The position numbers were made by a program, and so were the translations under genes. Shown here one piece after another: positions 44,032 through 55,320 of a DNA stretch of 64,000 nucleotides. The notes beneath the pieces are model-generated. The model was not told the DNA's origin. It was given only the letters and a program-made list of their open reading frames with translations, and ran no database searches. The stretch comes from Lunularia cruciata (taxonomy: Eukaryota; Streptophyta; Marchantiopsida; Lunulariales; Lunulariaceae), in contig OX419760.1 of assembly GCA_948567375.1 (NCBI GenBank), positions 18,848,001 through 18,912,000 of the forward strand. The letters are read 5' to 3'. The stretch's first letter is position 1; the number at the start of each line of letters is the position of its first letter.

Positions 44032-44451
44032 CATGGCCCCTATGACAATCATTGTAGTCTCCACATCATCCCCACCCTTCCTCAACACTATGCGAAATCT
44101 GGACTCTAACTTTTCTACTCTTTCCACATAGACTCTCACTTTCTCTCCATCTCCTTTCTTGAAAAATGTAACCTCACTCATCAATCTCTCATAACTCTCC
44201 TCAGGAAGAAATTTCTCAATGAGTGCTGAAGTCAAAGTCTCCCAAGACTCCTCTTCCCCATCTCTCCTCTCTCTCTTTTGGTATTCTGACTCATACCATG
44301 TAAGTGCTAAATCCTCAAAGAAATCTGGTAATAATGAGGCCCACTCATTCTTCCTCCTCTCATTGTTTCCTATGCAAGCTCTCTTGAAGTCTCTCACAAA
44401 GGCCTCCACATCTTCTCTATCCTTGCCAAAGAAAACCGAAAGTTTCCCCAT
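44032..44451 (-). pseudogene. G2b gag N-terminal part (right of X2)
   Basis: Met at 44451 opens 'MGKLSVFFGKDREDVEAFVRDFKR', followed by 'WASLLPDFFEDLALTWYESEYQKRER' and 'YERLMSEVTFFKKGDGEKVRVYVERVEKLESRF', the Ty3/gypsy capsid pattern. The frame stays open into the X2 boundary, so gag was intact here when X2 inserted. Confidence 0.88.
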
Positions 44452-44684
44452 CTTAACCCCTCACTATCTTTCTTTTCTCTCAATTTTTTTTCTCTTTTCT
44501 TTTCTCTCACTCTATTACTAATAGAGTATATACATGAATAACACCATTTGAGAATAATCCACTCTAGAGAACATAAAAGGTTCAGGTTGCTCCAAGATTT
44601 CTATAGCAACATCAAATCCTAGAGTGCATATTAATCTAACTTTCATGGATAGTTTATCCATAAGTTGAAAGATTATCTCCATCA

Positions 44685-45089
44685 CTAATCTTGAGAACTA
44701 ACTGATGAAGGTGGTAGTATTTCTGTAGCTATACTAAGATTCTCTCCAAGATCCTTCACCAAAGTCTCCAAAAGTGATTTTACTCCATTACACTCATGTC
44801 CTTTTGGAAGTCCTTCAACTCCACAAACCTCACACAACTCCTTGGTCTTAGATCTTCTCCCTCCCAATCTTGGTGAAGAAGGTCCAACATGCAAACCCAA
44901 GTCAAGTAAGCCTCTCCTTTCCCTCAATCTCTTGCTCTCAAAGGTCAATGGACATGAACTTGCCTTATATCCCTTCTCTCCACATAGAAAGCACTTAGAC
45001 TCACTCTTTCCTCCACGTGGTGTAGGTTTTTGGATCCTCTCAACACTCTCTTCAAATTCTATTGTAAACTCTCTTTTCCTCAAATCCAC
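44685..45089 (-). CDS. G2b extra ORF upstream of gag, two Cys clusters (134 codons)
   Basis: Open frame starting MDLRKREFTIEFEESVER. Residues ~33-47 are CFLCGEKGYKASSC, a knuckle-like C-x2-C-x9-C with Tyr where CCHC has His. Residues ~85-99 are CEVCGVEGLPKGHEC (C-x2-C-x8-H-x-C). The end is 'LPPSSVSSQD', the same as in G2a. It precedes gag by about 230 bp on the same strand. Frames upstream (to 45236) suggest the original protein began earlier. Likely a zinc-binding accessory protein of the element; role unknown. Confidence 0.7.
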   Translation of the reverse strand: MDLRKREFTIEFEESVERIQKPTPRGGKSESKCFLCGEKGYKASSCPLTFESKRLRERRGLLDLGLHVGPSSPRLGGRRSKTKELCEVCGVEGLPKGHECNGVKSLLETLVKDLGENLSIATEILPPSSVSSQD

Positions 45090-45126
45090 CTACAATCACC
45101 TCAAACCCTTGGGGAACCTTGCATAA

Positions 45127-45994
45127 TCTCAATTTCCACTCTTGATGATCCTTCGTGTTCCCAAGATGAATCTAAACACTCAAACATACTTTTTGTTGCT
45201 CTCAAACTCCTCATGCATGAGATCTCCACTCTGTAGAATTGACACTTCCTCACAATGTCACTCAAATCTCCCAACTTGTATGTGACAGTCCTCTAAAATT
45301 TTTCACAATTAATCAAAACTCTAGGGCGTCCCTCTTGGCAAAATTTCATATCTTTTCAGCCAGCCATTTGGCCTAGACATCTTTCTATTCAGCACACATA
45401 TTTCAGATTTGGTCTGAAAACCACCCCCCTCACTTCAAAAACTCATAACTCCTTGCGCGAGAACGTTCTCTCTCTAATTTTTGTGGCAGCAGGTAGGATA
45501 AAATGCACTTAATTTTCTTGTAAGTTTTTAGGACAATTCACTGAAAATTGAAGAAATGGCAGACTCTATACAATTTTCCAAAGAGCATGCAGTTGCGGGA
45601 GCACTTTACCCTATCAACTTTCAAAATTTCTAGCCTAGTGTGCATAGTAGCTCTCACAATAATTTCAAGTGTGCTAACTGAAAGATAATCCAAGCTATCA
45701 TGTGTAGAAATTTCAAGTCCAGATCTCAAACTTGAGATTTTGCCCAAAATCACCTTAATCCCCAAAATTTGCAATCCACCTCACACAATCTCTCTAATTC
45801 CTCTCATGTGTACAAGATGTACAAAATCACCTCAAAGACATCATAATGAACTACATGGTATACAAATTTATCTTGGTTATCTAACATAAGTTCAGCTCTC
45901 TCTTCTCCTAATGTTCTCTCCAAGTGAACTCTCATAGCCTCTTTCTGCCTAATGTAGAATTGAACGCGGAACATTATCTTGCTTTCTAGAGAGA
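45127..45994 (-). other. G2b untranslated leader
   Basis: Homologous to 25237-26088. No frame is open in both copies. Confidence 0.6.
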
Positions 45995-46011
45995 TCTCGG
46001 CAATGGAACCA
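45995..46011 (-). promoter_or_regulatory. G2b primer-binding site (tRNA-Asp-like)
   Basis: On the minus strand tggttccattgccgaga, 4 bases inside the 5' LTR. Compared from memory with the tRNA-Asp site, about 12 of 17 positions agree, and the mismatches are mostly transitions. Confidence 0.5.
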
Positions 46012-46015
46012 AAAA

Positions 46016-46714
46016 TGTGAGCCGGCCTATCTCTCACTCAGGATGAACCTTTGATTGGCTATTATGGTAGCACACCATGGACTAAGAAGGCAAGGAACCC
46101 CAACTCCATCATACTCCTCCAAGGCTAACACTCCAAGACTCAAGACATTGCTCACTAGAGAACTCAATGAGAGAGAGAGAGAGATAGTTGTAAATGAAAG
46201 GATGATGAGTACCTCCTCACCCCTTGTTTATATACTTGTGAAATAGTTATATACCACAATTACTAATTCTGTAGTAACTCAAGTTACTAGACTAAAAGTC
46301 AAGTAAAGTCAAAAAGTAGAAAGGAATATCCATTCACATGTGCATATTCCCCTAAGCATGTGGTCTTATCTTGACCCAACCACTAAGTCAAGGATTCCTT
46401 CACATGGGCTATCCTTGGACTAAAGAAGAATCCAAAACAAAAAGGCTTGCGGGCCCAAAAGTTCTCAACTCTTTCCTTAAAGCCAAACACCTGAGAATAA
46501 TACCAAGTCAACACACTAAAATCCAAAATAGTGGTGCTCATCTTTTCTATTTCCTCTAAAGTAAGGTCCTTTCTATCTTAGCTATGACTAACTTTAGCTA
46601 ATCATGACTAATATAGAACTATATTTTTATCTCTATATAAATAATATCTCTTAAGTACTTGTAATACCAAGCTAAATATCACAATACCACACACATGCAC
46701 AAATGGGTATTACA
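46016..46714 (-). repeat. G2b 5' LTR (699 bp)
   Basis: tgtgagccggcc...gggtattaca in plus coordinates; near-identical to 35101-35793 apart from a short (ga)n expansion near 46170-46185 and scattered substitutions. Confidence 0.92.
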
Positions 46715-48383
46715 GCCATCTTCTCAAGAAACCACATCCCTTATTCTGACAATTATTTATTTCAATAGGGCATTCCCAAACCTCCATAACCTAGTGCTTG
46801 ATTCTTATTAATGAATGAGATTGGACCACATACACCACATTTGATTTTATAGCACGATCATTTATTACCATCACGTCTTGCTGCTACAGAGTTCACTAGA
46901 AAAAGTTTTGAAATTTTTTATTTATTCCATACACATCCATCAAATCTATTTTTGAAACCCCCTATTGTAAAATTTTTTTTGAGCTTTCTACAACAACCAA
47001 ATTTTGTTACCAACCTACCCAAAATGAGAACACTTAACAAATTGACTTTGAACTCATTTGAAAATCCAGTTTCAACGAATTAACAACTTCCTTTTGTACT
47101 TCTTAGCTCATTTATTGATCGTGACCCGGTAGGGCACTAGCTCAAGCCTGATACCTTTTCATCTTCTCTCCACATAAAAGAATTCCCAAAAGGTTTAATC
47201 TAATTCTGTATTAAGATTTGGAGCCAAATATATAATCTTTTTGTGCGTAATAAAGGATCTTTTGGTCCTGATCTATGGTCCATAAACACATACAATTTAA
47301 CTTCTAGAAAAGCAATCAACCTACTAAGTTTCAAACCCTTTTTGAATAACTCAACTAAATCATAAAGAACAGAGAATGCGACCGCATCAGACTTAATCAT
47401 AAGGGCATGGACTCTTTATTATTAAAGTTAAGTTAGACGCGGATCATCGCACTGTACTTCGGGCGCTGTACTGTGAAAGAAGCAGGAACGACGAGACGAC
47501 GCAGTACACCTGACCTGGCATCGCCGCTACTACAGTTCGTGGGATTGAAGGTGACAACAGTGGAACCTGACACAGGATTTCCTGGGAATCATGTTCTTAG
47601 ACTTATCACTGTACACTTCGCTGTGAGTACTGAGACATTTTCTCGAGTCTTGCCCTCCTCGCGTAGATGGGACAGGCGGGCGATAGATTCGGGAGAACCT
47701 GAACTAGCAGACGGGGTCCACTGACAGAATGTGTAGTCGGGGCGTTTCAAGCATAAGGGCTAGTGCTGGGAGTTTTGAATTGGCTTGAACTTCACACGGA
47801 CATGTTCTATGGAGCAACTAAGATTCTCCTCCCGTGGAGTTCAATTTCAGCGATGGAGAAATTTAGAGCGTGGGATAAATAGCCCACATGGTGTTCACAT
47901 TGCTCGAATTTGTTCCTACCGGGTGGCGAATGTGGTGTCCTCGAGATTGTGCAACTCGACTGATTATAACTATGGAGGTAGGTGCTCTGTGAGACACATG
48001 AAAGTTTGGCACGAATGTGTTGAAAGTGGAGTGTCAATCAGAGTGGACTGTTATCCTCGCCATTCCGCGCGAGACCTCTATTTTAGCGGCTTTCTCTTTA
48101 CGTCTGATAATTTTCAGCTTATATGACAAATTTGATCACCCGGACGTTCTTGAGTTTAGCTCCTGCAAAAACGGAATGGATGGAAAATTCACTGAGAGAA
48201 TTCTGTATATATTAGACTTCAAGGACATGATAGGGACCTGCCCAGGTGTACCAATCTTGGAGGCACATGGGTCCGGTTTGTTGATTTACAACTATTCTCA
48301 TTTTTTGGCTTACCAGAGCTTCATTATAGTCGTCGTCGGTTGTCGATCACAGAGTTCCGTTAACATAGATTGAACAGTGATAA
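46715..48383. other. Upstream region of the LpxB-like gene
   Basis: 46715-47400 is AT-rich with no gene. From about 47430 the GC and CpG content rise and stay high through the gene. Frames at 47473-47724 and 47785-48126 show no recognisable motif. A TATA-like 'gggataaatag' occurs at about 47873-47883. In-frame TAA at 48381 immediately precedes the chosen start codon. 5' UTR exons may be present but cannot be placed. Confidence 0.45.
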
Positions 48384-51300
48384 ATGGGTGCGGCAGGGCA
48401 GCTGGGAAGGACGACTTGGTCAGGAAGGAAGTGGATCAAGAGAAAACGAAATAAAAGTTTGGCGCTGAAAGTGAGGAACTGCACACCTGAAACAACCCTG
48501 GGTGCCGAGGTCGATGTAGTGCTTCTGTCAAATGGACCCGGGGAAGTAGCAACGTGGGTAAAACCGATTGTGGATTCTCTTCGTCGACAATATTCTGGCA
48601 CAAAATTGTCTGTTCGAATATCGGTACAAACTTCCTTGTTCACCTATCCTTCACTCTTCGAATTTGACCAACTTAGCCAAACCGTAATCGAACAGTTTTT
48701 ATCCGCTGCCGGAAGGGAACTTCCTTTGAGATGTCTCTCATGTAGTTGTAGTCAAACCAATCATACCAATAATTTTGGGATAACTTTCTGCACCAACGGT
48801 TTTACGAATCACCTGAAAACGCCATTTTCTACTTCTTGCTCAACTTTTCATGCAGAGAGTGATTGTAAAGAATTTGATTAAGTAGAGTCTGGTACGTCTT
48901 GTAGCATCATACTTTCAGAAAGGTAAAAATCCCTTACTAAATTCATATGCTGCTGCTGATGTTGATGTTTAACTAAACAGCTTCGTGCGTTTTGTGACAT
49001 GCTAGATGTATATGGCCATGCTTGTATTCAAAAAGTAATGTAGTCTACAATCAACGAGAGACTCAAGTGCTATACAGTATTCGTTCCTTGTGACAAACGA
49101 AGTTGGGAGCGCACAAAAATTTCCTTGAAAATTCCAATCATTCTCGGTGAACTCTAAAAATTTTAATGACGAGGGGCTGATACCCTTCCTCTTAGTCAAT
49201 CTTTCATTCGGACCCTGCATGACTGGGAACCATCACGGTTTTCAGGATATTTCCTTCCCTCCTTGGATTGCTTCTTGTGGCCCCTTGTGGGCCCTTTTCT
49301 CGTACAGCCTTCACGGGGACTTCGCACTCTAAGGAAGTTCCCATTCTTCTGTTCAACTTAAATAGCCTAGGTCTGGTTTTCTTCTACTGACTTTACTAGA
49401 AGTGAGTATCCCGGCTGCTGGGGACTGCCTTGAGTTCATGTTCATGCTCATTTGCCTTTACTGCAGACGCGATTGTCTTTAGTGGGTGCTTCTTTCGCTT
49501 TGATCTCCATGCCGTCTGGTTTCCCTCAAGGCAGACCCAGGACTATCTAGAACCCAAGTGTTTCCCCTCTGAATCGTCAAATTATTCCAATTGTGTTCCT
49601 AGGAAGATCATCAAATTATCTTGAGACAGATGCTAGAGCAGTTTATTCGCTTGCTCTTGAACCCAAGTTCTACAGGTCTGATTTTTAGGGTTAAAAAGTC
49701 TTGTTGTTTTTCTTAATGGTCATGTAAAATTTATGATCGAAGCTCCTAACATTGAGGTCAGCACTTTCGTCTTTGCTTCCATGGCTGGAGATGTATAGGA
49801 ACTTTCTTTGCACAGTTCCTCTCTGCACGCCTTCATCTCAAGGATCGTTATGTTTGTTCTGGGTGCAGGTAGTGTTGACTCCATGTCCTCATGCTTCTGG
49901 AAGAGAATTGGAGCTTGTGAGGTCTTATATTCAAGTGGACAGATGTCAGGTAAATAATTTGCAACCCCCTGGGAGTCTACTGTTTAAGTCCTACTTTTTC
50001 GTGTGGGGTCAGTTCATATGTTACAGCCCTTGGTTCACTCTGAACATGAACATTCCTGCTTTGAAGGGACCAGATTCTTTCTGGAATCTGCTATTGTTGG
50101 GTATCACAGAAGGAGGTTGGAGTTGGCGTAGAAGAGGAGTCTGTATTTTCCTGGGGGGCGACCAAGTTTATACGGTATGCAATGCGGTTCCTTCCGACAC
50201 ACCTATTTGAACATTCGAATCTTCGAGATACTTCCGTTTCACCGAAGCCTAATCAAAGAAAATACTATGTCAATCCATTTCAATGCCACGCACGGTGGGA
50301 AACGTCATCGGGACATATGTGGAATGTTAATATACTTGGCTTAAGGTGGTCTTGCAGGTCCTACTAAGTCGACGATTGGGTTACAAGAGTGTTGTTTACT
50401 CCGAAGAATCTGTTCTTTGGCCAGGGTAAGGTTTCTTTTTGCCTTAGCTGCTTCGGCGTATTTCGGCTGAAAATTCTCTTAATATGCTTCAGCTCCTGTT
50501 TCAAGTACTAATCTGAAATTGCTAAATATTTTACATCGGTCTCAACCTCTCTCCAGACTTGTTGATGTATACATGCTACGTTCAGAGCGCTTGCTGAGAG
50601 CAGTCCCACAATGGGCTCACTCGAAGTGTAAAGTAGTGGGTGATTTGTTTTCGGACTCCGTTTTTGAAGATGACCGATCTTTCAGTAAGATACAAGCACC
50701 CAAGGTTCCCATTGTGAAAGGGGCTATTGCAGAAGTGGATTCCTTACCAGTGGTCGGGATCCTACCTGGATCCAAGGTTGGTCCATGCTTCGATGCCGTT
50801 TCTCCCTTTGTTGCTATATTCCTTATTTGCCACTTGTTTACTATATGGTGGCTCAAGCTATATTTCTAATGAACAACTTCTTGCGTGAGTCTTGAGGAAG
50901 TGTTAAATGGATAGGGAATTGGAATGTTAAGATTTTGGATCTACAACATGCCGTCTTTTCCTGAAGGAGGTCTGTGCTCTGTTTCAGCCGTCGAAGCTTT
51001 CTCTTGGAGTTCCCTACTTCCTGGCGGTTGCGAATCACCTACATCGGCTGTAATGCTCTTCTAAACTTGTAATTCCTGCTCTGCGTACTTTCATAGCACG
51101 TGCAGGTCTCAGCCTAACGGAAACTACTAAGAATCTGATTAGGCCAGGTTAAAGGGATGTTCAAATCAGTTTCCAAGAAACAGACAAGTCAACGTAACAG
51201 GCTGGGTAGGCACGCTGTCTGGTGGAATCTCCCCTAAATCTCCTAGTTAGAACGTAGGTGCTAGTCATGAAGTGACATTAAGGTTCATGTGAAACGCATG

Positions 51301-54300
51301 GGTTATTCTCCACGCTTAGCAAACGTGTTTGGGAATGAGGCACATGTATTCTCTCGTTTAACTCCACAAGGCGCCCGTACTAAGAGAAAGCTCTAGTTTC
51401 TCTTAGTACCACAGACTATCCACTCTCTATCATGTAAAATATAAATGGCCTTGTGTGTCAGATCGGTCTGGAACGCCATCAGTTTCTCACGAGTGCTAGA
51501 ACACACATCTGTTGAAATTTTCAGCCTTATATTCCATGGACTCCAGGCAGGGGCAGTGGAGCTTTGTGCTCCCTCTCTCTCCCCAGATATCTTTTCCTCT
51601 TGATAGCTATAACATGTTGCTCTAGAGTCAAGAAACAATCTTATACCTTCCTGAATCAGGAGCATAGCTTGCTGTCTCTAGCCTTCGGACACTCGCACTT
51701 GTGCCGAAGTGGACCTGCAGATAAAGAATTCCCCTGCATGTGATTCTTGTCGTGCGCTTCGTGAGGGAGCAAAACACGAAGCGCACGACAAGAATCACAT
51801 GTACGTCTTCGTAAATCTACGTCTTCGTAAATTGGTTCCCTCGGTTGGACAAGCTCGACAATGGCTTGCTACGAACCTACAAATGTTTTCTCGTCTCGTC
51901 TTACTTCCTCTTGTTAGTGCCTCTCATAGGAAAGTAAATGATCCTATTCATCTGGTTCTCCGCGTGTTATTTTGTGGAATTGAGTTTCTCACTACTAATC
52001 TAGAGTCCAAGAAAGTTGACCCATACCTCAAACGTTCTCCTTATCACAAGATATAAAAGATTCTAGTTGTTGCGAGGTGCTATTGAATTCTCCTTCTCCA
52101 TGGACAGATGTATATTCAATTTGAAAGGGTTGCATCTATCCGAGAACCGATTTCTGAAGACTCTTCTTTCAATTGGTCCGTGCCAATGACTTAGTTTAGG
52201 CGCAAGCATAGGAAAATTGAAGGGAATGCCATCAAACTTCGTTGCTTTCAAGACAAGAAAAGCTGATGTCTCAAACTAAACTATCACTTGATAGACCAGC
52301 TGAAATTACCGACTTCTGCTTGCTGTCAGGATAGAATGAATGGCCGTGTTCGTTTTCTACTACCTTTGGCACCAACTGCAACTTTGAGCATGCTTGCAGA
52401 GCATGCTGATGCGATCGGCAACCCTTTCATATCACAGTTCGAGTGGGCATCAGGAGCAGTGGTCCGTGACAACCATTACGTGGACTTTGGAAATGAGCGA
52501 CTTAATGTCGGGGCGCCTTTTCAGCTTGAAGCAGTTGGTTACCTTGTGACCAATGAAGGTGTTCACATCGAGATACTGCAGAAATTTCCTGTTTATGATG
52601 TTTTCCGGCTATGTAGTCTTTGTGTCACCACGGTAAGAGACCGCCTCCGCTGAAGCTCGGCTGGCGTTGACAACTTCTATGAGTTTAGGTCATCCTTTGG
52701 AAACTTCATACTGCCAAGACGTTTGGGTAGAGAGACATCTCTGAGATGTGGAGTTATAAAATTTTCTTGTGATGATTGGCACATTATCTGACGAGTTAAG
52801 AATTTGTGGTCACCCTGATGCCTATGCCGCCCGTCCCTCTACTTTCTTTTAATGTCGTTTTAGCTAAGTTTTGTCAGTCCATGCAATGGAGAAAGAGAAC
52901 CAACTGGAAGGAAAAGCCCGATCAAAGAGAATTAAAAGACTTTGTGAGCTTGATTTACTGGCATGATTGACGTGCAAACTCTTCTATGTGGTGAGAATTG
53001 TACCTTGCTTTTTAGGAGCTACCAGCATTTTTGCGGTGTCACTAGAGGGGGTTCATTATTAGGGACTACTGGATTAAATATGAAAATTTGAAATCTGGCT
53101 GATTATTCAGATTGGCACAAATACTGCTGAGCTTGGCTACTTGGGAATCCCTATGTTGGTGGTTCTCCCTACTCACGCTCTTGAGGTACTACAACAGCGA
53201 TCATATCTCTGCTTGATTGTTCTTGTCCCATTTGGGTCTTCTCAGGACATGGCGTTCCCTTGGGTTCTTCAAGTTTTGTTTGGAATGCACCACACTACTA
53301 TGAAATCTCTGTACATAAGAAGTAGAGAAGGAAAACGCGTGGATAGAAGGTAGTGCAGGAAGAGCAGGATTCAGAAGAGCTAACCTGGATTCCTTCCTTC
53401 GGTGTCACCAGGTATTTAAAGGTGGAACAGGAGGAGTCGTAGGGATGCTGGCGAATGTACCTGGTGGTTTGGGACATTTAGTAGCTCAAAAGGTCAATTC
53501 AGGCCTGCTAAAATCATCAGGTTATCTAGCGTGGCCGAACAGGTAAATAGTGAAGGTCTTCCTTTTTCTTGGTTCTTCGTCCCCCGCTTATGTATTGAGA
53601 TCATCAATTTTCCATTCGTAAGATTTTTTTCACAAAGAAGGCTCGATGTACAACCACTAACTCTACCTTTGTGGCTAACTTCAAGCAATCCTCCTGTCAT
53701 CCTCCCCTCCATGCTCAGTCGTCTCTGGTTGGTCTGTAATGGACCTTTTGCATCCTCAATTACAGGGAGTCGTTTTCCTTACTGAATGCTCAGTCTGGTT
53801 TAGGCTTACCCATTTCACATCCACCTCTCTTCACCACGTGGAAAACAGAGCCTTCAGAGTTCGCGTATAATCTGAAACAGAACCAAACTTTCTCCATTGT
53901 TATCCCCTGAATGTAAGTAAAAGTTTCACTGCTGTGAGGTTGAACAGCATTCCGGATAATTGGGTTACTACGCCTACGACTATGCATTCAGTCGAAGGTT
54001 TTGAGGTCCAAACAGACAGCAGTCCAGCGGCTTTAAACCCCGTACAGCTCGTATATTGAACTTCCTGGACACCCGTGCTTGATGTTTTTTAATTTTTTGG
54101 CTTATTATCTAATAATCTGAGTAAGGCACCCGGCATATCATCCAAGAGTCTAAAGCCATCTGACTGATGCTCAGGTTGTGCTGCAATCATGAAATGTGTA
54201 CAGGTGGGCTGAGAAAGAAATTGTTCCAGAGGTTGTGGGGCGTATCGAACCCAGAGAGGTTGCAGGTATTGCGGCCCACTATTTGGCGGATAGAGGCAAA

Positions 54301-54435
54301 ATGGACAAGATGCAAAATCAACTCCTGAACCTTCATCTACGTTCCGAGGCGACTTCCAACACAGATGATCTTAACAGTGGTGCGGCAGACGCAATTGCTT
54401 TGGAAGTGTGCCGATTAACTGCAAGCGATGGTTAG
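48384..54435 (+). CDS. LpxB-like glycosyltransferase, cyanobacterial type, probably plastid-targeted (10 exons)
   Basis: Exons: 48384-48623, 49869-49949, 50067-50174, 50358-50425, 50557-50776, 50988-51049, 52335-52632, 53111-53185, 53412-53542, 54204-54435. All junctions are GT-AG and phases agree, giving 504 codons with no stop. Landmarks match the cyanobacterial lipid-A-disaccharide-synthase-related family: 'VVLLSNGPGEVATWVKP' (residues ~42-58), 'VVLTPCPHASGRE', 'GVCIFLGGDQ', 'RRLGYKSVVYSEE', 'CKVVGDLFSDSV', 'VVGILPGSK', 'VRFLLPLAPT', 'TTIGTNTAELGYLGIPMLVVLPTHALE', 'GYLAWPNRWAEKEIVPEVVGRI'. The first ~38 residues are basic and Ser/Thr-containing, fitting a transit peptide. Fold is GT-B; the donor and acceptor sugars in plants are not evident. 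The exon 7 acceptor (gatag at 52334) is the least certain site. Confidence 0.85.
51377..51409. repeat. 13-bp perfect inverted repeat in intron 6
   Basis: gtactaagagaaa (51377-51389) pairs exactly with tttctcttagtac (51397-51409) across a 7-nt loop. Confidence 0.85.
51737..51801. repeat. 27-bp perfect inverted repeat in intron 6
   Basis: Arm 51737-51763 is the exact reverse complement of 51775-51801, with an 11-nt loop (agggagcaaaa). The arm contains several CpGs (e.g. gtcgtgcgcttcg) with no mismatch, so it is young or maintained. A 14-bp direct repeat (tacgtcttcgtaaat) follows at about 51802-51831. It lies inside intron 6 (51050-52334). Confidence 0.92.
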
Positions 54436-55320
54436 TGCGATGTGGTAAGGTGTAGTCGACACTTTCATTGAGGCATAGTAGGTAAAGGCCAGTTTCGTAT
54501 AAAGTAGCTGCATCTGCTTCCATCCACTCATCCGTCTGGTCTTGAGACTTCTTACGTAGAGCTTCAGAGGCAAATTCCTCGAGCAATTCAAGTCTATTTT
54601 TGCTGTTTCCAGATCTGTACTCTACGTTGCGATGTATAAATGTACCAGGTGATGCAATTCTCCCCTTTGACCATCTGGTCTCAAAATTTTGTCCATTATC
54701 GTGATAGTTTACCCGTAATTGCATTACTGTCGTCCGTTTTCCACCTTCTTTTCCAGTGGTACAAAATTTCCCCGCGGATTTCTCATAAACGTAATCTTCA
54801 CTCTATGTACTCGAGCAAATGTCCAAACCAACTTGGCTCCAAATAGAACTGAAGTGAGGTGTATGCTATTGAGCTGGAGAGCTAGAGAATGCGTGGCGGA
54901 ACTTAAGAGATTTGCGTGTTGCTGAATACAAGGACTACACCGTTGTGTGCACATTGGGGAGAATATTTTCTGGATGGTGTGAGGTTTACGCATTTCCGTT
55001 GGTGTCTAAAACCCGCGAGTCCCCTAAGATACCAGCTAGAAAGCATTGCTAGTACCCGTAAAAGATTATTGATATAGAACAGTACGGTCGTTGGAGGATG
55101 GGAAAATTAGAGAAACTTAAAACTAATACAGAGATGATCTCCGGGTAACGTCTCAGCGTTGGTGAAGCATCGATGGAACACTATGAGAGAACCTATAGTA
55201 CGAAGTCCTCAAGCACTCATCATCTAAAGAGAAACTCTGTACGAGGGTTACTGGCTTTCACCCAGCTACTTCGGCACCTGGTATGACAATCATGACAAGT
55301 AAATGTGCTTTATCATGCGC
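54436..55320 (+). other. 3' flank of the LpxB-like gene
   Basis: Unique-looking sequence of similar composition to the gene; includes the 3' UTR, whose end I cannot place. The 117-codon antisense frame at 54371-54724 overlaps the last exon and shows no motif. Confidence 0.45.

Larger units (their letters stand above)
35101..46714 (-). mobile_element. G2b: Athila/Tat-like Ty3/gypsy element, minus strand, split by X2
   Basis: LTRs 35101-35793 and 46016-46714 are near-identical. Internal order read on the minus strand: primer site, leader, extra zinc-knuckle ORF (45089-44685), gag (44451-44032 and 40247-39421, split by X2), protease, acidic linker, RT, RNase H-integrase (452-codon open frame 37860-36502), tail, purine tract. 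Without X2 it is about 7.8 kb. Flanking pentamers (tggca, gccat) do not match. Better preserved than G2a, but still broken in RT, gag and integrase. Confidence 0.92.

Noticed and set aside
47785-48126. 113-codon frame upstream of the LpxB-like start
   Set aside because: No motif and no in-phase splice to exon 1; more likely upstream noncoding sequence.
51709-52056. 115-codon plus frame in intron 6
   Set aside because: Its first third is created by the 27-bp inverted repeat; no domain, and it lies in an intron required by the phase-consistent gene model.
54371-54724. 117-codon antisense frame over the last exon of the LpxB-like gene
   Set aside because: It overlaps the sense exon, has no motif, and is explained by the sense codon pattern and chance.
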